Shown here in pieces: positions 43,352-56,958 of a stretch of 64,000 nucleotides of DNA; positions within the stretch are counted from its first letter, which is position 1; each line of letters begins with the position of its first letter. The DNA is taken from positions 2,480,001-2,544,000 of the forward strand of contig JAHBBC010000001.1 in assembly GCA_019915015.1 (NCBI GenBank), given 5' to 3'. A program made the translations under genes and the position numbers. This DNA comes from Auriscalpium vulgare. Taxonomy: Eukaryota; Basidiomycota; Agaricomycetes; Russulales; Auriscalpiaceae. The notes beneath the pieces were generated by a model. It saw only the letters and a program-made list of their open reading frames with translations. It ran no database searches and was not told where the DNA came from.

Positions 43352-46300
43352 TCACTCGTCATCGTCGTCCTCGTCGGCTGCCTCTGATAAGTCCACGTCC
43401 ACTAGCTGGCCCTCGTCAGCCCCGCCTTGGTCGCGCCCCTTCCCCTGCTGGTCGCGATACATGCCCGCCAGGAAGTCGGGTGTGCTTGCCTGTTCGGGCG
43501 ATTTGTCTTCGCGCGTCTTGAGGAAGCGCGGGAAGCGCAGGCTCAGACCCCGGCTGTCGGACACCAGCCCGCGCGCGGCCACCGACACTGGACTAAGTGT
43601 GATGCTATGCACATGTAAATGGAAGGCCGCATGCACGGAACAGTGCGGAAACTCACTCGGCACCTCGGATCTCCCAGACTTCGTGCGGACGAAAATAAAC
43701 GCTGGGAGAGTAGCCTGACAACAAATTGTGTCTTCGTTTGCCCGTAGCAGGCTACATGCGCGCGCACCTCCGGTTTCAACATGTCCCCAGCGTGGCCGCT
43801 TCGAGCAGTTCTCGGAGTCTTCCGCGTAGCGCTCCTTCATTGCCTGGGGCAGTGGACACGTTATCAGGATGACGGAAGTGTCAGCCAGCGCGTGCCAACC
43901 TTGTAGAACACGTCCGAGAAACCTACAAAACGTTATACGCGGGCATGCTGCGGCGTGGGCTGGCGCGACACACCTGACATGCACTTGCACATGGCCACGA
44001 GCCTGCCTGTGTCTGGCTCTCGCAATGCCAGAAGAACGGGGCTCCACCACTGCGCCTTCCTCCCATTGCCATGCCATGCACCGACCGGGACGAGATCGAG
44101 GGTGTCCCCCAAACCAACGACGTAGTCTTTCTTCAGCTTCAACCAGGCCGATGTCCGTTTATCTGGATGTATTAGCGCAGCGCAGGCACTGCAGCCGAGC
44201 GCGCTGTCACTCACCAGGTTCGTACGTCGCCGGCAGGGGTTTCTTCCGCGACTTCTCCTTGGAGCCCGCCGCATTCTCCACTACCTCACCGTGGTCCAGA
44301 AGCTACAAACGCCGTCAACTCGTCGGCGTCGGCGATGTGAAGGCCGGTCAAGAAACTCCCTTACTTTGATCATCAGTCCTTCGCACTGACTATCGACAGC
44401 CCGCAGCCAGAATTCCTCAACTACATCCCTGCCGTCTTCGCTGTGACAACTTTCGACATGGTCCAAACGAGCTGCACCTGGCTGTGAAAGCTTGATAGGT
44501 GGAAACTTCGTGCGCAAGATTTCTCTGCGACTCCTGAAGGGCAAGTCTATGAGTATCTGAAACCTCTTTCAGTCAGATGCCTGGCGGACTTTGGACATTT
44601 GTCCTTGCCTGTCCGTTGTGATACATAACGTCGAACGCATAGATGCAAACTGATATCTTGATCTCATGGAGCTGAACGTCCTTTCTCGGTCGGTTGGATA
44701 GTTCCTGGAAAGATTTGAGACCGCCGTTGGGGTCGACGGCTACAATCTCGGCGTCCAAGATGAAAGAGGATAGATCAGGGGATGATGAAAACACATGCTG
44801 TATGAGAGAAATGACGTCCGGATACTGTCGGAGAGTCAGCGCATCAGCGTGTGGAAAAGATCCGTAGAAGGGACAGCATCAACTTTATCTGTCATATCCT
44901 CGAGGTGCCTCGAGAAGAGTTTCACGGTCAATATGCCACCATCATCTCTTACGGCGTGTATTTGCGCACGCTGGCCGTCGTACTTGAATTCGGCCACAAA
45001 TGGAGTGCCGCTGATCCTCTCGTACACTTCGTCGAGCGAGCGCATTGGAGAGCCAAGCGTCGGGTGCAACGGGATGCCTGCGATTGCCAAGTTGAGGGAC
45101 ATTGTGACCAATGCAGACAACCACGTACCCACGGCTAAGGGAACCCTCTCCGCAAGCCCATCTATGCCAGCCTCAAGCAGCGCCGCAACAATATGATCGT
45201 AATTTGGGTGTTGAACAAACACTTTCTTGATGAGGGCTTCCGCCGCAGAGAATCTGTCAACCATTTGGAGCCTGGCATCGTCAACTATCTTCTTCGAGGG
45301 CTTCGTGGGTAGCGGCTCGACCTTCGCAAGTATCTCAGCGGAGACGAGGTAGGGAGAGTCGACCGTGGCGGGAGTCGGCAAAATCAAAGGCGGTGTCAGA
45401 ACAAGAGCCCTCGCCAGGGCCGTCAGGATGGATGTTCTCACTGCGCCTACTCGGATGTGCTGCGACAGCGTGCGGACTAGAAATCGGCTCTCCTCGCCCT
45501 TGGCGGCTACCAGAAGCTTGTGTACAATAGACTGCTTTTGCTTGATGGCCCCTTGCCCTCTGGATTTGGCTATCTTCAAGAGAGAGCCATATACGCCGCA
45601 AATCAAAAGCGGAGGATGGGGTATGAGGGTTCGCACGTTGGACTTTGCTTCGAAGGCGACATCACCAGGATCCCCCGTCTGATTATAAAGACGCCGGAGG
45701 GCAGCAGATGTGAGTCCGGATACATCTTGAATTGCCTTCGAAATTATGGAAGGCCCCAGGCCGAGCTCGATGGGGGAGTAAGGCGGCGACAAAGAATTAG
45801 AGAGCAGGTACAGCGAGGGAAGCAGCGACGCTGAGTGGAAGCGGATGATCGCACGAAGGGTGTTGGTGAGGGTGTTGATTATAGCGATACGGGACCGTGT
45901 CTCTGACAGCGTTGAGAGGGCATGGGCGAGGAATGAATAAGGCGCAGGGGTTTCCGGGGACCAAAGGGCCACACCCAGGTCAAAAGCAATCGGATCGACG
46001 GACAGCGAGGGGTATTCCGGTGCAGAAACCTTGGTGACGGCCCCGAGGTCAGACGTGGGCTGGCAGTGGCCAGTCGTTGGAGGGGCGCTTTCGAAGGGCG
46101 GGCGGTCCCGAGGCCCCGACGAAGAGGGTCCCGCAGGCTCTGGATCGTCCAGGAGATCGACATCTATGACCTCTGGTGCCGCTGAGTGCTGCAAATTTCC
46201 TGACGAACCCTTTCGAGGATGGACCGGTGACGAAGGACGTCCGACACGACGGATGGGGGGTTGTGCGCTGTCAGATTGTCGCGCGGGCGCCTGGGGTTTC

Positions 46301-46500
46301 GGATTACGCTGCGCAGCCGGCGACGTTGATGCTCCGAAGAATGTGTCAAGACTGGACTGGTCTGGAGCACGTTTGGGCTTTTTCCTGGGGCTGGCAGCGG
46401 CCGACGACGAAGCTTGTCGCTTGGACATCGCAGCGGCCGACGACGAAGCTTGTCGCTTGGACATCGCAGCGGCCGACGACGAAGCTTGTCGCTTGGACAT
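43352..46500 (-). CDS. CDC9: ATP-dependent DNA ligase I
   Basis: It joins Okazaki fragments and seals nicks in repair. The start at 46500 begins with three 12-residue repeats (MSKRQASSSAAA), then a basic SPRKKPKRAPD and a PCNA-binding box QSSLDTFF. The N-terminal DNA-binding domain includes KLLVAAKGEESRFLVRTLSQ and HIRVGAVRTSILTALARAL. The adenylation domain has the active-site lysine in FVAEFKYDGQRAQIHAV and also FILDAEIVAVDP, CIYAFDVMYHNGQ and CEGLMIK. The OB-fold part shows SAWLKLKKDYVVGLGDTLDL and VPVGAWHGNGRKAQWWSPVL. The end is LRFPRFLKTREDKSPEQAS with a very acidic tail (EAADEDDDDE). Short introns divide the C-terminal half. All catalytic motifs seen are intact. Confidence 0.94.
46393..46500 (-). 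repeat. 36-bp in-frame tandem repeat, three copies, at the DNA ligase start
   Basis: The unit (plus strand, ending gcttggacatc) is repeated almost exactly three times and encodes MSKRQASSSAAA each time. Every unit carries its own in-frame ATG, so the number of possible start codons changes with repeat number. Confidence 0.9.
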
Positions 46501-48656
46501 CGTGGTCGACGACGACGACTCGACGCGAGATCGGGATCGGGCGAGAAGCGAGCACGCGGAACTGACCCTCGTTGACTCGCTCAGCTGCGCTGCGGCACAA
46601 GCTCCCAGTGGCGGCCAGTGGCGGCCCCGCTGAGCCCCGCACTCGACCGTCGTGGCAATCGCAACCGCGTATCGTCCGCTTCATCATCTATCCCCGGTAA
46701 CTAAATTGGCATTCCTGCCTGTCTGACCAGTCAGGCCGAGCCGCGCTTTCTTTCCGACCTCGTCAGTCGACCGACCCTCCCTGGCATGCCGTGACGCCGC
46801 CGTATCTCGGGACGGCCTGGAACAACCGGCCGAATAAGAATGGCTACAGTAGCCGTTCCTGATCAGGGCCCGCGCCCGCCCGCCAGACTCCAACAATTAT
46901 TCACAGGCACACATCTGTCTAAACACGCTCTGAACAGCACAGCACTGGTGCGATCCGAGCGGCCTCATGAATCCCTAGTTATCCTCCATCTCTGCAATCT
47001 ACTCGAATTCGTGCGTCCTCCCATGATGTCGTGCTCTTTCGCCTCTGATAGCATCGAGCAGAGCCTGTTACGAGAACAACAACGGCAGAATCAGGCGCTA
47101 GCCGATTCGGAGTATGTCGCCACGGGCCAGCCACGAAGGCTGGCAGTGCCTTGCAAATCGCGGGGAAACAATTGTCCTTGACATCGCTCGATGAAATCTT
47201 CCCCGCCGGTCGGCGATGTCAAAATCCATGCTCATTCACTAATTCTGCATAATTTTTCAACCGGCAGTACAAGTACGCGCCTAGGCCAGGGCCTGCCGGG
47301 CTGAGCCCGTTGATCCCCCCAAGGGGCAGGCACGACGGAGTCAGGTGAATTCTCCATCCTGACCGTAAGTACTCAGTTGTAGCATAGAGAGGCCATGGAC
47401 GTCAAACGAATGTCGCATTCGTCGCCTGGGGTATCTCTGAAACGAAAGAAGATGGGGAACATCAAATTCAAAATACAAAACCATTTGAATCCGGACAGAA
47501 GGCCTTCTCCGAGAGAGGTCCGTTTGAACAGTGTTACTGAAACGTAACGGTGACATTGATGAACGCCCACCAGGGCGCACATTGGGATCCCCCGCTCTTG
47601 TCATTACGGAAGAATCGCACCGCCGCAGGCCTCAAAGCCTCATTGGTGGAACGAACGGAAGATTGTGCTTGCCGTTGTATTTTTTTAATTGTTTTGCGCT
47701 AGAAGGTGTCCTCCATCATGTACGCGGCCATGACGTGACGGACATCTTCCTGTTCGATCGGCCACAAAGCTGGTGTTATTGGCCTGCAACAATCAAGCAT
47801 GCACAATGGATGACGGCCGATGAATGCTATGGACCGCATCAGAAGATACGCGCTCCTTCAAAGCTGTGGTGCGCATCCTTACCGGCAAGCTAGAACCTAG
47901 GAACGCAAGGGACAACAGGGGGCGCTGTCCTGAAACCGATCTCCGGGGTTGAAGGACCTCTTAAGACTTCCAACATTCGATACGCACTTGATCGCAGGAT
48001 CACGCTCACCTGGCAGGTCCGATGGTGGTCAGCAATGGCATAGGCAATCCAGATGGCCGAAGAGATTGACCGGGCCCGGGGCAGCTCATCATTCTTTGTG
48101 CATAATTTTTGGAGATACGTCCCTGGTGTTCTTCCTATCCGGGGTCTGTTGTAATTTGCAGGTGATGACTGAACAAGATGTCACTGGTCAGTTTTTGTAA
48201 CTGAATGCGCACAAAACGAGTTAAAGACGCCCCGTCAGAGAAGAGCTGCTTGGCCGCAGTGGGCGCAAGCGCTTCGTCCCCCTGAGAACCGCCGAAAAGT
48301 GGTGTACAATCCGGAGCAAGGAGATGATGGGAGGCATAGATACAGCCGTATTCCGGACGCGCGGACGTGATGAGTGTGCCACAACAGCGCCTTTCTCCGA
48401 TGCAGCTGTCGGACCCATCATGGCATCAATGGTCTAGTGCTCGTGAATCGTCCGGAGACCTGGTCGTCTGCTGTAAGGAACTGGCTCAATTTGTCCTTCC
48501 GCATCTGCGCTCATGGAACATCATGGCACTGCACGCCGAGACATGCTCGCGTCCACTTTGGCACCGTTCCTTAATATCGTCAGGCGCCTCGGAATCCCTT
48601 ATGAAAGGACGGGTTTCGCCTAGCCCACGGCTGCAATTCGCCATCGATCTCCGACC
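46501..48656. other. Long intergenic region, no gene recognised
   Basis: Scattered open frames show no family resemblance. A short inverted repeat (TTGACATCGC with GCGATGTCAA) is present near 47178-47222. The region may hold decayed sequence; I cannot assign it. Confidence 0.5.
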
Positions 48657-49389
48657 ATGAACGACGGACGCCACACTGCTACTGCCCAGTCCCCTTACCC
48701 TCCCGCACAGTGGACCAGGTCCATCCCCAGCCAGGGCTACCCCGTCGCTCAGCCCCCTCAAGAGTACCCCGCTTCATCGTACGGCTCACCTCATCTGCAA
48801 TCCAGCCATGGTTCCGCCTATCCAGGACCCTATGCGTACGGGCAGAATGGCCAGGGTGCCCCCGCGCAGAGTGGATACCCCTCCGCCGCCCGACTACCCC
48901 CATACTCACCTCCGTCTGGCCACCCATCCCACCCATCCGCGCCGCAATACCCCTCTCAGAACGGCTACGTGCAGGTGGGGGATAGCGCCCGACAGGCCTA
49001 CTCCCACAGCCGCGCGTACTCCCTCCCGCAGCCCTACGGCAGCCCCCCTCAAACGTCGAACCCGTACGGCTCGCAGAGCCCCACGCACTCGTCCATGCCA
49101 ATGCACGGCGGCGACCAAGTGCAGTACCCTGCCTCCCCCCAGCGTCCATTCGCGTGCGACATGTGCGCACTGTCATTCAACCGTCAGCATGACCTGAAAC
49201 GCCATCGGGAGACGCACTCGGGGGAGAAGCCGTTCCTCTGCAATGGGCCTTGTGGGAAAACATTCACGCGAAAGGACGCGCTGAAGAGGCACCAGGTGCG
49301 TATCACATCATAGACTGTCCCGCCGTCACTCATCTGACCCCTTAACTGAACAGCTCGTCAAGCGATGTGGGTACGAAGAGCCCTCGTGA
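48657..49389 (+). CDS. C2H2 zinc-finger protein (two fingers at the C-terminus)
   Basis: The start at 48657 (MNDGRHTATAQSPYPPAQW) leads a 160-residue disordered region rich in Pro, Ser, Tyr and Gln. Two fingers follow: FACDMCALSFNRQHDLKRHR with ETHSGEKPF, and LCNGPCGKTFTRKDALKRHQ. The second finger has an unusual C-x3-C spacing, and its closing residues come from the next exon (LVKRCGYEEPS, end 49389), so it is HxxxxC-like rather than HxxxH. One intron is inferred, starting with gtgcgt after KRHQ. It is likely a nuclear DNA-binding regulator; the target is unknown. Confidence 0.85.
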
Positions 49390-49702
49390 GGTTCCCCGGC
49401 TGATTGAAGGCTGATGTACTGTTGTTTACTCCGGTAAGTTTATCGCATTGTGATAACCGTCGACGACTCACCGAGGCTTGCGAACTAGATCTGATTACTC
49501 GTTCACATACTACTATCTAGTTCTCGCGGGGGTGTTATACACATGTTGGATTATAATTCGTCGGGCGCTAGGTATTGCGATACATATACAACTGTAGCCT
49601 TTAGTTGGAATTGAATTCCAGAAGCGTTCAGTTTTCACCACCAGTGGACTAAGCAGAATGCGCACCACTCCGCCCAGCTAACTTGAGTCGCCGAGGTACA
49701 CT
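49390..49702. other. Convergent intergenic region
   Basis: AT-rich 3' flanks of the C2H2 gene and of NAA50. No gene is seen. Confidence 0.6.
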
Positions 49703-50322
49703 TCAGTTGCTACCTGGAGGCGCGAAGGTCTTCTCAAGGATCCATGCGCCACTTGGCTTGATTTTCTTGTAGTAGGTCTCGTCGATGCCGATTTCCTTAA
49801 AGCCATTGCGCTCGTAGAAACGCTTCGCGGGATCGTTCGAGACTTGGACATGGAGGTATATTCGACTGAGAGCAGGCTTGGTGTGTGCTGCCGCTGCGTC
49901 GAGGACGAGCTGCAAACTATGCGACCCGATTCCAAGGGAGCGGTAGGGCTAAAAAAGAAAGATGAGTTCGACAACACAAGGTTAAGTGGCAGCCAACGCA
50001 CCGCCAAGATGCCCATGGTCAACAAGTACAGCTGGGTCACACCATCCTTCGTTTCCAACCTGCAGCATATGATGCCCACTGGAATGTCGTTGTAGTAGAC
50101 TACAATGCCACGGGTGAATGGGAACTCGGGAATTCATGGTAGTCATAACGCACTGAGTTTGCAGAAGTCCTCGACCTCAGGCTGCAGAATTTCGCTGTAT
50201 AGCTTGTCGCTATATTTTATAGGGAAGAGCACCGAGTTCAATTTTCGAACTGTGCCCAGATTGTTCTGAGTGAGCGAGGCAAAGGCAACACGCGTCGAAC
50301 GCGACTTTGGAACGGGGGACAT
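49703..50322 (-). CDS. NAA50: N-alpha-acetyltransferase 50 (Naa50/San, GNAT fold)
   Basis: A catalytic subunit associated with NatA/NatE that acetylates protein N-termini and is linked to sister-chromatid cohesion in animals. The start is MSPVPKSRSTRVAFASLTQN at 50322. The next blocks are LNSVLFPIKYSDKLYSEILQ and, across a GTGCGT intron, KLIYYNDIPVGIICCRLE. Then come LYLLTMGILA, PYRSLGIGSHSLQLVLDAAA (the acetyl-CoA loop, R/Q-x-x-G-x-G/A type) and IYLHVQVSNDPAKRFYERNG. The end is FKEIGIDETYYKKIKPSGAW followed by ILEK. Length and motifs fit the family. Confidence 0.9.
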
Positions 50323-52460
50323 GGTGGGAGGACGAGCGTGGTCACGGTGTCTCACGCGGTTGGCATGCGCCACTAGCCACGTCTTCTCCGTCCACCACCA
50401 CGTCCGAGTCCTCAGACGAGTCCTCGGATATCCTCTGCGACCATGAACCGTTTGTCCTAGTCCAATGCGACGCGTGTCAACTGTACTCGCGGCAACGGCG
50501 GGCGCCTGAAGCCGACTAAACTCATGTTTGTTTCCAACCCTGTTCCAAACCCACCGCAACCCACGGCTGATCGAAAAATATCTGGGCAGATAGGTTTGGT
50601 CTCATGACTCCAGGAATGCCGCTCCCTCTGCAATCTTCAAGGCTCAATTTGCAGTACAGTGCGCGAAGACGGCGCGCGCCATGTCCTCCGTGCATCGCGT
50701 TGATGGCAAATAATTTGGGGTCCAGCCTGCCAGCACGTCCTGTCGGACCCGCATCCTCCCTAATGCAGTGCGCCGTCCATGCTCCAAGGGCACCCGGTAC
50801 CGGTAAGCGCCCCCTGTTGCTTCGTTGGACCTAAATTGACAGGCAGCTCGCAGACGTAACGTTGCGTCAACACGACCCCGACGTTCCCAGCGGGCACGCC
50901 TGCGCGGAAGTTTCACAGTAACGCTGTCGAGTTCATGACATGATGGCCCGTCGAGCATGCGGCTAGCGCCTCTGCGGATATCCGTCATGGCATAGGATTG
51001 TGTTGTGCCCCGCCTTCAAGCGCGACAGAAGTGTCTCATGAAGCCCTCTTGTCACCCTGAAATATTCCCGGGTATCAATGCAGTGACATCGCAACGTCCA
51101 GCGTGCGCTCTTATCCTGTTGCTCTACGCCGTGCAACCCGCGCTGGTTTTCCCTGGACCTGAAAGTATTATTGCTACTGGGAGTGGAAACTGCTGCTTGC
51201 GCGGCTTTGGCGCAACCCTGCCGCGCGTTGCTATGGAATGTGCGCCACATAATTCCCTCAGGCTCTCTGTTGTCACTCTTCTTCTGCTTCTGCTTCTGCT
51301 CCATATTGCAGCGCTCCCTCTGGCCATTCTCTCGGTCTTCTTCGGTCTCCTATGGGATAGATCCTCAGCCCGAAGGCATCAACTCATACAATTGTGGTGA
51401 TCGCGGACTTCCTTTCATCATATAACCATCCCCACTGGAGTCGGGAGTACTAATGTGATTCTACCAGCTGACGCACGCTTCGGGATCAGGGGACCTGGTA
51501 ACGCGGGCGTAATCTGGTCATCACCAAATTGCCGCCCGCAGTGTTATTGGCGGCCTCTCGGTGGTCATTATCATCTCAGTAACACTGGGCGCGCATTCCA
51601 CAATGGTCGTAGTCTAACCCCTTATGTGTATCTGGGTAATACAAGTGCCATGGAGCAAGGTTTGATGGATAACAGTGTTCAAATCTGGTCTACTGGCCGC
51701 GCTGGATGCTCTATGTCTTTGTGATCTGGCGGAGATGCGTCTACCAAAGTCAAGCATCTCGCTTATCTGTCCATGCATTTCCTCTCAACGATGCATCGGC
51801 ACGGGTACGCAAGGGCCTTTCTCACCCGACCACCGACTGAACGGTTTTCCCTAGGAACCATCGTGCTCACGTTCCAGGGGATCGCCCATATCGTGCTTGA
51901 TATCGGAGCCCGTGACGTGGTTACTTTTTCAGAGTAAGGCCGGTGATGTAGGGAACTGCACCGCCCAGAATCGCGGCCTATCGGAAGCGGAGCTTACTTT
52001 GGCCCAAGTGCGACCTGCCGTCCGTGAACCTCCAGCTGTGCGCGCGTGCGAGTTGCCGGTGAGGCGCTACCGTTGTGGTGGTTGGGGGCGCGGTGTACGA
52101 AACGCGCCAGCCATGTACTTCACCAGATGGTTGCCGGTCACGAGTCTTGATGCTCAACTCCCTGAGGGCACGGTCTCGCGACAAGTTCGGGGCGCCTCGA
52201 GAAGCGGCGACGACAGATATCATTAAAGGTACTACAACAGAGCAAATGTTCGGGTACATGTACAAATGCATGTGAGACGACTATAGTTGTTAGACATGAG
52301 CAAGATGCACAGCGATGTTTGTTACGAAGTTAGACAGCAAAAACGATAGCAATGAATCTTATGTGCGATGTACGGATATAAAGGAAAGACGCCGATTTAT
52401 TGGACCTGTCCGTGCGTAAATAAGTCAACCACAGTGAATTACAATTGCGAAACGTACCAA
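50323..52460. other. Long intergenic region, no gene recognised
   Basis: Open frames here (for example 51005-51400, with a leucine run) lack family resemblance and are overlapped by equally long frames on the other strand. No repeats or RNA genes are recognised. Confidence 0.5.
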
Positions 52461-53078
52461 TCAAGCTTTGGCAGCGTGTGACCTGCGTTTACGCGCGGAC
52501 GGCCGCACCTCATCAAGGTACACGTCGTCGAAGCTCCGGAAGGTGCATCGGCCAAATCGACCATCGTACTCTGCCATGGTCGCCCACACGCACCGCCAGC
52601 CGGGGTCCTCTTCAAAATTCATTGCGAGGGCGAGGTGCTCGACGTTCCACCGACTGTCTGCCGTCTCCGACCACTCGTACGCGGTGTCCCTGAGCTTAAC
52701 GAAGCGGCACTGGGCGACAGTGTGGTTGAGCTCGGCCTCGCCGCCCTGGGGACGGAAGACGGGGCCACCCATGGAGTTCGTCTCGAGCTCCTTGGGCACA
52801 CCACGGTGAACGGGATCGTACCCGTCCACGCGGACTTGGTAGACTGTTTTGTCGGCGAAGTAGAGGGTGACGGAAGGGTGGTCTCGGGAGCAGCGGACGC
52901 GGGTGAGCGTCTTGCCGATGAGTTGGCTGGGGTCGACGCCAATGGAATGAAGGCGGATAGGGTCTGGCTGTTTGCGCACTCTCTGGGGAGTGGGCGGAGG
53001 AGTGGAGAGCTGGGAGCTGGATGTGGAAGAGGACGATGCGAGCGAGAGCTGCGAGTTGGAATGCGAGTGGGAGGGCAT
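52461..53078 (-). CDS. Conserved-looking fungal protein of unknown function
   Basis: A single open frame of 205 residues from the ATG at 53078 (MPSHSHSNSQLSLASSSSTS). After a Ser/Pro-rich start comes a compact region, IGVDPSQLIGKTLTRVRCSR, SVTLYFADKTVYQVRVDGYD, CRFVKLRDTAYEWSETADS and WNVEHLALAMNFEEDPGWRC, then VWATMAEYDGRFGRCTFRSF. It ends with a basic PSARKRRSHAAKA that may be a nuclear signal. The pattern of beta strands with conserved-type Trp and Gly looks like a real fold, but I do not recognise the family. An upstream in-frame ATG at 53300 would run through the tRNA flank and is unlikely. Confidence 0.65.
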   Translation of the reverse strand: MPSHSHSNSQLSLASSSSTSSSQLSTPPPTPQRVRKQPDPIRLHSIGVDPSQLIGKTLTRVRCSRDHPSVTLYFADKTVYQVRVDGYDPVHRGVPKELETNSMGGPVFRPQGGEAELNHTVAQCRFVKLRDTAYEWSETADSRWNVEHLALAMNFEEDPGWRCVWATMAEYDGRFGRCTFRSFDDVYLDEVRPSARKRRSHAAKA

Positions 53079-53260
53079 GATGCAGTACAAGAACGTGAAA
53101 AGCCGAGCAGCTGGGGTATCAAAGAGCGCGAAATCACAATATATAGAGCATTGCGAGTGTGGCCGTCGTGATCGACGGCGATGACGGGGGGACCCACCAT
53201 TGTCCACGGGGGCCCAACACGACCACACAGGCGCGCGTGCATTGTCCGCAACAAAAGCAG

Positions 53261-53351
53261 TGGCACTGACGAGATTCGAACTCGCGAGGTTTCCCATCAC
53301 GGATTAGTACGTGACCTAAACGTGACGCCGTAACCACTTGGCTACAGTACC
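53261..53351 (-). tRNA. tRNA-Leu (anticodon UAG) with a 12-nt intron
   Basis: The acceptor stem GGTACTG pairs with CAGTGCC, followed by discriminator A. The D arm is GCC/GGC. The anticodon stem TCACG/CGTGA encloses loop bases TTTAGG, a short intron directly after position 37, and the closing C. A class II variable arm (TGGGAAACCTC) and the T arm GCGAG-TTCGAAT-CTCGT complete the fold. A class II arm with anticodon TAG means leucine. A TTTT tract for RNA polymerase III termination follows at 53256-53253. The gene lies between divergent protein genes. Confidence 0.88.
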
Positions 53352-53481
53352 ATAAAGCGAGATGGGGCTTGGGGCGGTCACGGACGCGGGAGGTGGCAAA
53401 GGGCACAGATGCCCTTGGCTTCTGTTGCGGTAGTCAAGTCACTGTCAGCCCTGTCTCTCCCATCTGCTCGCCATCGTCGCC

Positions 53482-55354
<1,873 letters not shown>

Positions 55355-56958
55355 ATTTGGTCTATCCCGTCGTTATTTGATCCCCCGTCGTCCCCTGACT
55401 CTGATCTTGTTTCTTCGCCCTGAATATCCATTCTGTTTCGCATTTGCCTTGGATCTCTGTCGTCGCTGTTGTCCACCACCAAATCTGCTTCATCTCAGCA
55501 ATACTAGTACCTTACAACCGTCGCACTATACCCGCCGCGCTCTAGCCCCAAGTCGGACTCTTCACGGCCGTATTTTGTCTTTCGGCGCACTTCACGCATA
55601 TGTAGACTCTATAGAAAAAACACACAAAGACCATTTTGGCATTGTAACTTCATTCTGTGTTGGTTGTTAGTGCCCGTCTCTGAGTTTCTGGGTGTTGCTG
55701 CTGCGGGTATCGGGCGGGCGTCATGGTTTCATATTCAAGGGCCTTCTGTTGAAGCTAGATGCTTCGTTGGCAACGCACTCCGTTGCCAACGGACACTGAC
55801 GTCGTTCTGCCAGCAAGTCTGCGCATCTCAAACACATCGACCGAATGAATACCGCAAGTATCGCCGAACGGGCCATTGTCATTACAGAACAGAACGACTG
55901 TTTTCTGTGGTAAGGTCAGCCACGATAACTACCACTGTCAGTGAATACGAATCTTTCGTATGCATTCCCAAGCAGCCCACTAAAGCCCACATCCGCCGGT
56001 GAAGCTGTGACTGAAAGCCGGTGAAGCTGTGACTGAAACCCTGACCTGAACACGTCTTGATGGTGGGATATTATTGAGTGGGAAGCTGAAGAGGTCGAGA
56101 GCATCCCTGAGCATGCGTGGGGCATCCCCGCTGGAAACGACCGAACCCACTCCGAACCCTCGACGTACTCTGGGCGTGTGATACCCTTTGAGTATATCCG
56201 TTCGGGCGCTTCTGTCATCAGCCCGCGCAGCCGTCATGACACGATGCAGTCTTGGTGCAGCAGCAGAGAAGTTGGTGCGCCGGTCCCACTGCCCAGTCCA
56301 GTGCATTGCGGTGAAAGCGCGCGTTGGGCAACAGATACGTAGTGTAATAACGTACTGATGGATTTAGTCGTCTCAGAGGTGAACAGCCTTTTGAGGTCAG
56401 AATAGTGATCTGCCGCAGGGTCGCGCGGCACGGAGATACGCCCGCAGATGATGCCAGTTCGGGCTCCGTGGCATGGGCTCGAAGCGCCCAGGAGGGCCCG
56501 GTCAGGGAGGGACGCGCGTTGACACTGTCGTGCGGTAGCGTGCGGTACACCGTGCTTGCCGAGTCGGGGGGCGTCGCGAACGGGGTGGCGGTCGCTGGTG
56601 TGGCCAGCGCTGCAGCAGGGCGGACCCGTCGGCGGGCCGCCAAGGTGCCGGGCCTCGGCATCGCGACGCGCGACGCTCGCGGGCGCACCGGGTCTCGCGC
56701 TGCCTCTGCCCTAGTGCCTTCTTCTCCCACCACCCACCGCTGTCTCATCTCTTCCACTGCGTCGTATGCGTCATTGGCCCACTGCCGGACCTGCTGATCG
56801 CTCGCTGCACTCTCTCCTCACGTGTAGGTTCAGCGGCGTCACAATGCCGTTTCAGCCCGGCAGTGGGAGACTAGGATGCAGGTTTTTATCACAGCTGGCT
56901 GCAGCGGGATACGAGTCGCATTCGCCCCCTTCTCATCTCGCACTCACACCTTGCCGAC
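55355..56958. other. Intergenic with a 22-bp tandem duplication
   Basis: No gene is recognised. A 22-bp unit (gccggtgaagctgtgactga plus aa) is present twice in tandem at 55995-56016 and 56017-56038. Confidence 0.5.

Noticed and set aside
51005..51400. Open frame with a leucine run that could be a membrane helix
   Set aside because: The run comes from a cttctgctt repeat; no start context, family or conservation signal.
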